Positions 23,680-34,646 of a stretch of DNA of 64,000 nucleotides are shown in pieces. The DNA lies in assembly GCA_008508345.1 (NCBI GenBank), contig QNGE01001315.1, positions 1 through 64,000 of the forward strand. The letters are read 5' to 3'. Below the pieces are notes generated by a model. That model did no database searches and was not told the origin of the DNA. It saw only the letters and a list, made by a program, of their open reading frames with translations. Made by a program: the position numbers and the translations under genes. Position 1 is the stretch's first letter, and each line of letters starts with the position of its first letter. The DNA comes from Paragonimus westermani. Its lineage: Eukaryota > Platyhelminthes > Trematoda > Plagiorchiida > Troglotrematidae.

Positions 23680-24600
23680 GGTGAAGAACTGTTCAACGAG
23701 TCCTGACTTAAAGAAAAGGCTTGTAAGTATTAACTCACCGCGGGGTCATCGAAAGTCAATTTCATGCGAGTCAAGAATCTCGAGTCGTGACTCAGATCAC
23801 ATGTCGCAGGCCAGTGACCAACTTAATAGCCACGCAGTGAACACACTTAATGTCGAATATGTCTTTCCTCAAACCGGTGTGTACGACTCGGTTGGCGTTC
23901 TCAAATGGCGGTCTTATGTATACCTCGCAAAGTGTTTGAGGTGCTGTCTCATCTAGGCGCGGGAATGTCCGTTTCATCATTCCAGCAGTGGTGAATCCTT
24001 CTTTCCTGTAGCTGTCCCGCGATGATATACGAATGTCAGGTTAGACGACATTCAGGTGTCTGTATAGTTCTTCAAACCAACTTTTCTGGTGTCCAGTATG
24101 CTGAGGGCACTCTCAGAATCCCCACCGAATGATATGTGTGCACACTTACTATCATTTAAGGAAGACTGCAATCGTCTGACCAGCGCTTGTTCGCGTTAAC
24201 ATCTACCTCAAGTGCACTGGAGCTACTCGCGTCCCAGACTTGTAGATGATTAGCGTCAGTGTTGGAAATATCGTCAAGAATTTCATCGATATGTACAGGA
24301 AACAGAAGAGGACTGAGCGCTTCCCATTAGAGAAACCCCTCTGAAATTAGGTTTAACCGTAAAAGTTTTGTTACTACGGAAGGAGGTGATCCAGTAAAGA
24401 ATCCCTCCCTGCTTGCCGTAAGCTTCTAACTTATGCGTGAAAAGGCTATGTGGAACACGGTGGAATGTCATAGCGAAATCGCAAATAGTAGCATCTGAGA
24501 TATGACCATGGTCTTTGGCCTCCGTCAGGCTACTGGGTTTAACGTATTTGTTATGCACAACCCTTTAGGAAGGAAGCCACGCTGCATCGAACAATGTGAA
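23680..24600 (-). mobile_element. CR1-like LINE, RT remnant (copy E)
   Basis: At 24558-24283 the minus strand reads 'LTEAKDHGHISDATICDFAM', then 'FHRVPHSLFTHKLEAYGKQG' and 'LYWITSFRSNKTF'. This is RT motif A (Asp kept in 'CDF') and the following helix. Further downstream on the minus strand, pieces near 24260-24060 match 'LNDSKCAHISFGG', and 23960-23680 matches the tail of copy D. It is the same subfamily and orientation as copy D, about 1 kb away. It lacks the endonuclease and is broken by frameshifts. Confidence 0.75.
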
Positions 24601-25735
24601 CTTTTCTATAGGATGGCACGTTTTAGTGAGCTATCCATTATGTTGCTTGGGATGCTAGTAGGGTTGGCTGGCTGCTATCTAGTCAGCTGATGCTGGCTAC
24701 TCGATTTGGAGATGGGCGTGACCGTGAATTCGTTCCATGCAATAAGGAGAATGCCCGTCTGAAGCGTCTGCTTACAACTTGGTGTGTGGGTTTTGCCGGA
24801 CTAACTGCCGCTTCTTTGAGGATCCTAAGGTAGATCTTATGTCAACGCATCTTACTATACGGATTAACCGCGAATGAAGTTTTTGACTTCTGGTTCGGAA
24901 AAGTCGGCAGTAATGAGCGACTGCTGAACGCTTCACTCAACTTTGGTAGGGTACTTCTGCGATGCAGCTTTGTACACTATCCGGTAGTGCTTTTTAAGTA
25001 GCTCGGTAACCACCTGATGGTCGGACGGAATCTCCCCTTTGGGTAATCGCAGAGGAAGAACTGAAGACATTCTGTCAATCTACGCATACTGTTGAATGAA
25101 GAGTTCTTGTTGAATAACCAAAGCTAAACTTTCGAACCGTGAATCGTGCTTGTAGATTGTGCCATATAGTCCGTAATGCGTTTTACTGGGCTTTCAGTGC
25201 GATTCCCCAGGACCCATGTGAATTACTCGAGACGATCAAACATAGGTTGCCACCACGCCTGTTGCTCTCTTTACCGCCGTTCCTAAGAGATATCTTAGTG
25301 ACACGGAAAGTAAGCATGATTACTTAAAAAATACTTCATGGTTTCGAAGAGAGTATTGCTCTGCTGGAATGAACCTTGTCCGATTAGTGTAGAGTGCAGA
25401 GCATGGTTTAGGTAATGCTAATGATCTTTGAGACTGTTGGAATCGTATGATCGGTCTCATGCGCCTTATACGCTCACGTAACCCGACCAGGTGACTGTCG
25501 CCAGGTTCCTCAACAACTTTTTGATCGTGAGATTGTGTTGTGCGGAGTTCCAGCCGTGATGCACAGTTCACGCTTCGTTTGTATGTGTCAAGTGAATGGT
25601 GTGGACCGTTAATGTTCCACTTGCGGTGTATGCAATTTTCCTGCAATCTTTGCAGGCCTACACTATAATCCTCTGTTGTATCTCATGACCGCTTATTCTG
25701 GCCATATCAGGCACCGGCTTGCACGGATGGTTAGG

Positions 25736-26058
25736 TTGTGGTTGTGTGTGGGCTGAGATACTGCCAGGACGCCCAGACCTAGACAGGAGAACGATTAGGG
25801 TTCTCAACCAAAGCCTTTGGCTCAAAAGCCTGTACCGCAAGGCAGCGGGTGGGTGGCGGTGTACCAGAAGTGGTACGTTTTTCAGGAAGAGATGCCAACC
25901 ATCTTCCAACCCCCAACCTGGAGGACCAGGAGACTGTAGTTTGTCAGACCTCTACCTGTTGGCCTGCCTGGTATGAGTAACTCTGTCCAGTTTAGCCCAA
26001 AAGGTCATAGAGATGCGCAAGCCGTCACACCACGTCAAGGTCCAGTCTCACCGTGACG
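25736..26058 (-). mobile_element. 323 bp insertion equal to the 5' region of an RTE element, with 11 bp target duplication
   Basis: It is flanked by the direct repeat 'ggatggttagg' at 25725-25735 and 26059-26069. It interrupts LINE copy F: the minus-strand protein reading '...KTPNHP' resumes as 'PNHPCKPVPDM' on the far side. Bases 25740-26055 match 53891-54206 with about 14 differences over 316 bases and no indel. In the second copy this segment ends exactly at the ATG of an RTE endonuclease frame. The insertion thus holds only RTE 5' sequence, not the usual LINE 3' end. It could be a non-autonomous, SINE-like derivative. Confidence 0.75.
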
Positions 26059-26396
26059 GGATGGTTAGGAGTTTTGATGATCGAGGAGATGAAGGCCAGG
26101 CCGTCTCTAACAGGATGGAAATCTAGTGAATAAATACTCATTCTCGCAAGATTTGCACTGTAGGTACTAGTCTTTAACCTACGAATGTTCTTGGCGGCAC
26201 GCCGTTGAAAATTTCCAAGAAGCAATTTGTTCTGAAGGAAGGGAGGTCAAATAAAAGATACATTTTCGAGATGTGGTGGAATGCAGGTGTTCTAGAGAAG
26301 TCCGAAACAGGAGGCATTAAACTGCTCGAACAGTCGCCTGAGTAGTACCAGTGTGTTGCTACCTTTTCCTAGATTTGCACATACATTGACGGAGCT

Positions 26397-26397
<1 letters not shown>

Positions 26398-26429
<32 letters not shown>
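26398..26429. repeat. (GA)n microsatellite, 32 bp
   Basis: An uninterrupted run of alternating G and A. It lies within the C-terminal part of LINE copy F, where it breaks the coding frame. Confidence 0.95.
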
Positions 26430-26432
<3 letters not shown>

Positions 26433-29400
26433 GAGCGCTGCTAACTCCCTCTCTGTGAGAACCATCTAAAGAGGAAAATCCATCCAAGTAGTATTCGCCA
26501 AGTATCGGATGTGTATAACCTCGCACTTATTGGCGTTGAATTTGAGCTTATTCGTCTGCGTCCATCTGAACCAGGCGTTCAGTCCTTTTTCCATTAGAGA
26601 ATGGACATTGGGTGTATCCAACAGCCGCCCTATTTTAACGTCATCGACAAACAGTGGCGGCAGAGACAAAATGCAAGGGGGAAGATCACGGATAGAAATA
26701 AGGAACAGTAGCAAGCCGAGGAGAGAACCCTGAGGAACGTCACTAAAGCTGTCTTAACAACTGGACAGCTCATGGTTGACGCACACGCGATAATGCCACC
26801 TGATACGGTAAGACTCCGACCACTTAAGGAGGTTACCTTACGCTCCGTTATGGTGAAGGTTGTCAAGAAAAACCTAGTAGTTCACTCAATCAAGACAAAC
26901 GACATAATGGTCAATATCGTAGACTGTTGATTCCGTTCGCTCGTCGATGGCTAAGAATATGCTCGTCATGCAAGAACGACTCCTTCTAAAACCGTGTTGC
27001 ACACTAGTAAAGAAGTTACGGGAAGAGGAATACTCGTGAGGTCAGCCATACACAGGTACTTCTAATACTTTTGACAAGCAGAACAGCATGACGATTGGAT
27101 GATACTCGCCAGGGTGATTGCGTTTATCACCCTTGAAGGCAGGAGTAGTATTAGTAAGCTTCCAACTACTGAGTATTAGGCCACCTGAGATGAACTACGC
27201 AAGTGACAAACTAATGGGGCTTTCAGGCTACTCAGTGGCTTCACGCAATCCTTTGCGTGGAATATAGTCAGGACCAGATAGGCTTTCCCCAAGTTATAGA
27301 AACTTTCAAGAATAGCTGCGGACAAAGTATTCATATTGCTAATGACGTGTATCAGGTCGACAGTTTGACTATCGGGATTTGAAGGTATCTGAGAGAAAGT
27401 ACTACTGTAAAATTCTGCCAAAACACCCGGGGATTCTGCGTCAAAGCCCATAAGTTATGTGGTACCCACTAGCTACGATACTCCAGCCTTTGCTTTCCGA
27501 GTTGAAGATGCATATCGAAACAGGCTTTTTAGATCATTGAAGACTTGTACGATTAGCCGTTGTTGATGATGCAAGCGATCCCCTCGAGTAAACGTGGCAC
27601 GTCGGTTTCTGGTTTGTGCATAGGCAGTGTGATTGCTCTCGGGCTGGGAATTTCGGTAACGAGCCCAAGCGTGCCGTTTCTTAGGAAAAAACCTGAGTGT
27701 CCGACTACGAAGTTGACGTGGTAGTTTAGTGTGCTTCAGAACCGTCAATGGTGTACACTCCTCAACGGCCATTTAGAAGACGATCGCCAGCTTAGTGCAT
27801 GATTTCTAAACCGAACGAGATAAGTTAGATTCTCCCTCAAGCCTGAGCCACCAAGTAAGAACACAGTGTGTCGAAATTCATTTTACGAGATTTCTTACGG
27901 TTGATGGTGGCAGAACATTAGGTTAGTGTTGCAGATGGAACCGAACGAGATCACTGCATGGTAACTTAGCCCAAAGGAGGCAATGGCTTCGAGATTGTCA
28001 GCCATTAGTTTCTCGGAGTTGGAACACAGTCGATCTGCGAGAGAGCATGTCCACCTCGCCTGCGTGTGAAATCTGAGACGTTCTTAGGTAAACCCAAAGT
28101 ATCTGTTAAGTGAAGGAAACGTGCTGCAAAATTCTTGTCAACTTTCACACTAAAAACAGCCCGAAAAAGAAAAGATAGTGAGTGATTATTAGACGAGGGT
28201 GAGAAAGTGATTGATTTAGTTTTCTTCGTGGTCTGGTTGTCCGCTGCATATCGCCCGGTTGTTTGAACCACTGTAGAAAAATTCTTTGGAAAATACTCTA
28301 ACTTGTAAGGTAGCGGAACAAAGCACAATCCGTTGAGTTTCCACAACCATCACGTCCGTCTTTTACCCTTCGGATAAAACCAACCCATTCGGCAGCTTGA
28401 GTACACCTAGCAGATAATCGTTTTTCAGATATTCATTTACTGGCCTACCGGGCTAGAGTGCCCATGTCATTGTAATTGACATGCCGTCCAGTTTAACTCG
28501 ATATATCATCGGTATGAGCTAGTCATTACAGCGCAAGATCCAGTTGTCTCTTAATGCGCTTCATTCAGCCAGCTATGTTATATCCGACTGTAGACGACAA
28601 CCGCCTGGTTCCCGCTCATTGTACCTACCTATGGTTCTATCGACTGTGATAATGACGGTTTTGAGAATATTTACTCACTAGAATTGACCACCTTATTGCA
28701 TTTTACACATACCTCCATTGTTTTACGTTGACTGGATGCACGAACACGTAGGTAGACTGATTGTGTACTCGTAAATTGCAATTAAATGATACATTGAGAT
28801 AACCATTTATTATTTTAGACATTGATGAGCGACTACTGAAGCTCGCTGTTGTAAATCTGCCGTTTTTGGGTAATAGCGGTTTCTGGCATAGGGTGTGTGG
28901 ATGCACGATTTCCCAACTTCCGACTCCTGATCGGACGTGGTCCCAAGTAGACGACGCAGCTGCAAGCTGTGGATGATGTTCTGTCCAAGACCACCGAATC
29001 TAACAGCAGACACAAACAAGCCCGTTCATCTATCCATTATTTAGTTTGCTGGACAGAAATCCCATCGATGTCAGTGGCTTGTGGTTGAGAAACCGATGAG
29101 GACTAAGATAAGGTAGACTCATTAAACAAGCCTCGATTGCAATATCAATCACTATGCCCTCTTAATTCAGGCTGTATTCAACTCTCAAGCAATATTGGAA
29201 TTGGGTGTTGCTGCTTGAAACACAGCAGTTGGTGGACTGGGGAGTCTACTGCCACGATGCCGGACGTCGCGTGGCCAAATGTTCTAGCCCGGTTGCTGCA
29301 ACTGTTTTCTGAGTAGCCTATCAGTATATAGCTCACATATGGCCTCGCGTGTTCCATGACTTATGGTATACAGTATGGCATCTTCTGTAATGACCTTGAA

Positions 29401-29615
29401 GTTCACTTAAGTCGAATGGAGCTAGATTGATATATTCGCCAGACGACCGATATTTTAGCGACCCCTCGGTTTTCTTTACAGATAGACTTGACTCATCGTT
29501 AACGTTGTTGACTGTTGGTTACACGGTGACAGAGTTTAAACCCGGCTACTTTGACTACTGTTAACCACTAGTGTTAACCACTGCGCCATTGACCTCACAT
29601 TAGGCACGACCGAAT

Positions 29616-29686
29616 NNNNNNNNNNNNNNNNNNNNNNNNNNNNNNNNNNNNNNNNNNNNNNNNNNNNNNNNNNNNNNNNNNNNNNN
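29616..29686. other. Assembly gap (71 N)
   Basis: A run of 71 N bases in SINE-like sequence, probably a place where repeat copies could not be resolved. Confidence 1.
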
Positions 29687-29739
29687 TTGCCTCATGATTG
29701 GAATGTCCGGAGTTTAAATCCCGGCCGTGGCAAGGATAT

Positions 29740-29784
29740 GCACTACTGACGAGCTCTAATGAGAGCGAAACTCGAGTCTAGTGC
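29740..29784 (+). ncRNA. Hammerhead ribozyme, SM-alpha type
   Basis: All core parts are present in order. Stem I is GCACTA (29740-29745), pairing exactly with TAGTGC (29779-29784). The core CTGACGA (29746-29752) fits CUGANGA. Stem II is GCTCT with AGAGC, closed by the loop AATG. The core GAA (29767-29769) follows. Stem III is ACTC with GAGT (29770-29777), and cleavage is expected after C at 29778 (GTC). Stem I carries the open ends, so this is type I. Stem III is very short, as in schistosome and retrozyme ribozymes, which often act as dimers. The function would be self-cleavage of element transcripts; activity is inferred from structure only. Confidence 0.85.
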
Positions 29785-32291
29785 TTCTTTTCGGAAGAGG
29801 CTGGCTGGAAAGTCTATCTGAATGCGAACGCTGCGATCAAATGTGAGTGATGGTCAACTTGAAAACAAACCAAATCCCTGACTATTCACCAGTAATAGAA
29901 AGGTCATTGTCTTTTACATATTGAAATGTTACCTCTCTGCGACGAAGTTGCATAACACCGTTCCCGGACAGTCCATCGTGACCTTACTGCTGGAGATAAT
30001 TAGGGCCGCTTTTTTCAGGAATTCCTTCCCATGGAAAATAGATTCTCCGTTGGAGGCTTTTTCAGGTCGACTATTCGTTTTCGTTAACCACAGTCATGCT
30101 AAGGTATCATGGGTTGTTCCATTTAGTATATTCAGTACGTGTATTTTGATGTGGCCACTTAAAATTGTTGTGCTCAAATGTTTGGTAATTGGCTTCGATT
30201 GTAGAATATACTTATACGCATTCGTCGTCTTCCTATGAACACTGTTTCACTGATACACTCAGTGTAGACTATTTTCATGGGTATGGTGTACTACGTCAGG
30301 TTGTGCGTAATATAGCCATGCAATCGTTGACCTTCGCCACATATCGATCATGTCCGTTTTATCGTTTGTTCTTGGCAGTCTTCAATGCATTACGTACATG
30401 TGACGTCAACACCAAGCGAGCAATTCTTTGCTCCGATGTTGTGCATTCAATATGGGAAGTTTTCACTCGCAATAGGTTGACTTCATTCGTTAAGATGACT
30501 CAGATGAGTTTGCTCGCCTACTTGCCACATCAAGCCTTCCTCTATTTCGTCGTAGCTAAAATAAGCAGTATGGCGAGGAACCACTTGTATCAAGTCTAAA
30601 CTCTGTTAACACTTCCCGGTTGGGGTTCATAAGCCTAAGTGCCACTGACCGGAAACTGCATAGGGTGTCTGTGGCTGTAGTCTAGTAGAGATGTTGTTAT
30701 GCACGTCGTGACAATGAAAAATATCGAGGTTGCGTGCTGTTTAATCCTAACAAAAAATGCTGCCCTTTTTATCGCTGTTGTTGCCACTTTTGCTCCTTCC
30801 GTGTGTTGCGACTGGACCGGAGCGGTTTTTTGATCGGAAAAAGTTCAGCTACTCAGCGCTTACGCATGAGTTGCTGCAAGCGGAATAGTGGTCGTCCGGC
30901 GCAAACCGATCAAAAATGGCGATCAGCTGCTACATCGATTTTTCTGTATGATGGTGACTAAAACAAGTTTTAACGCGTATCAGACTTAAAAAATCGAGTT
31001 GCTTAAGGCAAGGTCCTGTGATTGGAGCAACGAACAGGCTATTCAAAACAAAATGTTTATCACTCAACATCAATCGTAAGCTATGTTGCTTCTCTATAAG
31101 AAGGGTATTGTTTTTCTAGCAAGTTGAGATCGCCAAATGCCGCTCAGACCACCGTTGTTCGGGTTTTCTAGATTTGGTAATCGTGTACGCCACATTGTGC
31201 ATTCTCCCATTCGTTGCTTTGGTTTCATCTGGAGCATAACTACCGGCGTCAAGTGTTTTCTGCTTGATGGGATTTCTAGTATTCTTTTGTTCTTAGACGG
31301 GAGAGCTGAGGCGTTTGGAAAAACTGTTTCTACACACAGGCGTAGATCATAGAGTCTACTGACGATGGTCTCTGCCGTTGGTAACAGTTCATTTGGCCAC
31401 TCTGGATTGGCCCTTGTGGATCTTCTAAAGAGTTTTGAAAGCCTTATCTGTCCTTTCTTTAGTGACTTGCATCAATAGCGGGGGGATCAGGTTCGCCTGA
31501 AATGGATTTCATCGAACCATTGTAAAGCCATTTAGAGGGGTGTTCACAGATGCCATACGGTAGTCGCTTTACAGGCAGACGGAAAGATGATAAAAAGTTG
31601 TTTCACACTTTTACACTACGAAACGTTCGCCATCATGTTTTACACATAATCACATGGATACCGTCGGACTTCCCAGTCCTAGACAGAACCACTCACGGTA
31701 ATTGGCCTCAAGCTGGCAACCTTGTAAGTGATAGTCGGATATTGTTGTAACTGAGTTACCGAAAACTCAGGCAACTTCTCTTAAGCGTGGGATCAGTGTC
31801 AGGCAGGTATTGACCAGCACAACATTGAACAGTACATTACACTACGTAATCCCGACTGCATTTGAACGATCATGATGTTATCATTTGCGGAATTTTAATC
31901 TTCTTCCTTTCTACTGCATATTTTCCCAGTAAATCCCTCTCTATGTTTTGACTGAGTGTGTCACTAGCGTGATTTAATTTATCTTGTAAAGTACTCGGGG
32001 TGCAGAACTGGTTTATCGACCAGTCCAAGTTTTTCGCAGGATTGACCTTTTACTTGACTCATATTGAAAAGGACTTTTCTGCCGTCATCTTCCACTGGTC
32101 TGTATGATTTGTTTTGATTTCTGTGTGTAAATCAAGCATATTTTTCCATGCAACTCTCGACTTATTTTAGGAATGACCGGAAACAGCTATCGATGAACCT
32201 GACCCTTTGTATACATGTGTGTAAGTATATGCATGTATGTGGCCTACGGATTATAAATGGTCTTGGATGTATTGTTTCCTCATTCTTTCAG

Positions 32292-32334
32292 TCCTGATGG
32301 AGTTCGAGAACCAGAAGAAACAGAAGAGCAAAAA
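32292..32334 (+). CDS. TBC RabGAP (RN-tre/USP6NL-like), exon 2
   Basis: This 43-base exon lies between the acceptor ...TTCTTTCAG and the donor GTGAGT. With the two bases carried over from exon 1 it reads H-P-D-G-V-R-E-P-E-E-T-E-E-Q-K. In RN-tre-like proteins the same place holds a short acidic linker after D-R-F-G-F-L-H. The frame then joins phase 0 to the exon at 37767. Support comes from the matched splice phases on both sides and the family alignment; it is too short to stand alone. Confidence 0.65.
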
Positions 32335-33703
32335 GTGAGTTCCTTTCCACTGTGTATGTTTTTTTTCTGCATCCGAATTTTACGCTGAGTATTTATTCAC
32401 GCTAATGGTACTGTTGTTGGACTGGGCTATCTCTCAAATAGGAACACGTAATGAAGCGTGAAGGTACACGCCTCAAGGAAAGTGACTGCCTTGTCGCTCC
32501 GCTCTCACTTCCAACTGGGCTGTATGTTTGCAGGGTGTGGGCCCCTTGACGCTATCCGTTTGCAGTTGGAGGTGGGTCTTCCCGAATTAAGTTTTAGTTT
32601 CTGCCTTTTGTTTTCATTTTTCATAATTCTACCAGCTAATGATGTATCACTGTCTTTGTGGATTAGTCATCACATCGTAACGTTGGAACATTAGTCTGTG
32701 TTCAGTCCTCGGGACCGGGTTTCCCCTACTGATGCATTTCGTACTGATGCATTTCTCATTGTTACATCTGATCCAGTCATCCATCTCGTTTCATTGTCCT
32801 TTCGTTCTAACTTAGAGGCCACGTCAACTACAGTGTGCTCCGTCTTATTGTTTATTCGGTTTGCTTTGGGCCACTTGTCACTATCTCTTAGCTTGTGGTA
32901 ACCGTTTTTTTTTTTAAATTTCATCACTGTTAACCAGCTTGCACGTCTTCTGAGCAAACGAGATTTACATTTGTTCTAATCGATCATTCACTGGGTACCA
33001 TCATTGCTGACACCTAGTAAGCGATGTGTGTTATTGGCAGAGCGTTGTGAATTCATATATGTGACCTGTCCAGCTTTAATACCGCGTAACAGTCGTCGAT
33101 TAAACAATTATTTTTACATCTCTTCTAAAATGCATACTGCATTGCAAAGTTAACGAATGCCGGTGAATACCTCTCATATAAGACACTAGTAAAAGGGCCA
33201 TTTGCCGTAATGTAGCGTCTACTAGATACGACAATCTTCAGTTGGTACCCTTCGGATGGACTCGACATATCTGTATAGTTCTATTAAAACCAGTTCTGAT
33301 ATTGTGTGTTTATTGTGTGCATCTGGTTGAATATTGTCCGTACGGTGGAGACATCTGTTTTTGTGACCCTCACTTTTTGAAACCCCTGAAGTCCCTCTGT
33401 AAATGAATACATTTTCGATTACGAAGTTGCTCTCTCTCTCTGCGAACACTCAGCAAAATGGTCGAGTTAAGACACAGCCCACCGAAATTCACTGAAGGTA
33501 ACAGAAGGCAAGGTGTTGAAGTTTATATCGCTGATGTATTTTTAATTTTCGACATTGTACGCTAGCGCTCATCATGTAAGTGCCTACACTCTGCAAACAA
33601 ACAATCCAGCTATAAATGAGAGTGGGATGTTATCTGCAAGCCTCATTACGGCTTTCAATGCCGCAATTCACTGTGTACAGTTACTTCACAAACATCAATA
33701 ACA

Positions 33704-33804
33704 TTCAGCCATCAGCTTTGTGAGTCGCGTGGTCCCCAATCCGGTAGGCGAACNTTCAGCCATCAGCTTTGTGAGTCGCGTGGTCCCCAATCCGGTAGGC
33801 GAAC
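33704..33804. repeat. 50 bp exact duplication around a single N (assembly join)
   Basis: 33704-33753 and 33755-33804 are identical and separated by an N at 33754, as at 6063. This is probably an unmerged contig overlap, and the true sequence would have one copy. Confidence 0.9.
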
Positions 33805-34381
33805 CCGACCTACAGTGGCCAATCCCTTGATGACTGGTTTCATTTCTCTACGTCAAATAATCATATGCCCACCTTGCAACTTACGCCAGTCCACCACACC
33901 ATCAACAAAAAATGCTTGATGTGGTAGACGACTGGCTAGCGTCTTCCGTCCATGGCCTAACCATCTAAGTCTGTGTATACTTAAACATTGAACAAAGCAG
34001 CTCGCGTGAAACTCACTACAAGGTACCCGCCTCCTAATCTACTTCTTGCTTACCTGTTGTTGCCACCTGATGCGAGCGACTGGACGCAGACGTTGATGGT
34101 CAAATATCTGGAGACGGTTAATGGTTTCTACCCCGACCGTCAAAATTTTGGAGCTATAAGGTAACAGCCATCATTGTTGTCTTATATACACTACCCTTAA
34201 GCCTCAAGGAGAAGCCTTTCTCCCACCAGGGATGTCCTAGAATAGCAAGCGTCACCCTAGCTTTGAATATACGGACCTCCCTTTCATTCTCTATACTCCC
34301 ACTGTTGCTGTTGTCATTAGTTAAATACACAAACCGGTCAATAACCCCCACAGTCTCAGTATCCAACATTAAGTCTACATT

Positions 34382-34646
34382 GTAAGAAATCCGCACCAAA
34401 TGTAGTACGAATGAAGTTGAATAGTTTGGGCGTCGTGTTTAACATGCTATTGATAAACAGATTGGGAATAACACAACGTTTCGAGCAAGTTGTAATACTC
34501 TACGTTTCAACCACCTCGGGTGGCCTTCCTCAGGAGTGTTGTAATCGAAATTTCGATTACAACACTCCTGAGGAAGGCCACCCGAGGTGGTTGAAACGTA
34601 GAGTATTACAACTTGCTCGAAACGTTGTGTTATTCCCAATCTGTTT
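34382..34646. mobile_element. 265 bp palindromic mobile element with 14 bp target duplication (copy 1)
   Basis: It is flanked by exact direct repeats 'attaagtctacatt' at 34368-34381 and 34647-34660, so this is a true insertion into the RTE-like LINE. The first 73 bases are unique ('taagaaatccgcaccaaatg...'). The remaining 192 bases (34455-34646) form a perfect inverted repeat with 96-base arms and no spacer, by direct comparison of the arms. A second copy lies at 60383-60598. No protein is evident: the mirrored open frames on both strands (34411-34665 +, 34705-34439 -) are a product of the palindrome. The arms contain CTGAGGA...GAAAC (about 34567-34597), a hammerhead-like core. Confidence 0.85.

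Larger units (their letters stand above)
25660..28346 (-). mobile_element. CR1-like LINE of a second subfamily (copy F), interrupted
   Basis: Minus-strand fragments: linker and pre-RT at 27772-27176 ('GVLAEFYSSTFSQIPSNPDS'), then RT at 26714-26466 with 'LLFLISIRDLPPCIL', 'FVDDVKIGRLLD' (catalytic F-x-D-D kept) and 'NKLKFNANKCEVIHI'. The C-terminal region is 26225-26025 ('QRRAAKNIRRLKTSTYSANL', 'ARMSIYSLDFHPVRDGL'), continuing after the 323 bp insertion to about 25660. The C-terminal sequence differs from copies D and E, so it is another lineage. A GA-repeat tract lies inside. Several stops occur. Confidence 0.75.
29480..29880 (+). mobile_element. SINE-like element(s) with tRNA-like boxes and hammerhead ribozyme
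   Basis: Two Pol III B-box-like motifs are present: 'gagtttaaacccgg' near 29530, before the gap, and 'gagtttaaatcccgg' near 29710, after it. The second is followed directly by a complete hammerhead ribozyme (29740-29784) and then by a tail ('aaatgtgagtgatggtcaac') that recurs in similar form near 54466-54490. B box followed by a hammerhead is the arrangement of the schistosome SM-alpha SINE-like repeats. The 71-N gap prevents deciding whether this is one element or two. It lies within intron 1 of the TBC gene. Confidence 0.65.
20157..32291 (+). other. Intron 1 of the TBC gene (12.1 kb), repeat-filled
   Basis: Donor GTGAGT, acceptor ...CTTTCAG. It contains three minus-strand CR1-like LINEs, a 323 bp insertion, a GA microsatellite, SINE-like sequence with a hammerhead ribozyme and the 71-N gap. 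Nothing recognisable was found in 28350-29480 or 29890-32290 apart from chance open frames. Confidence 0.65.
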
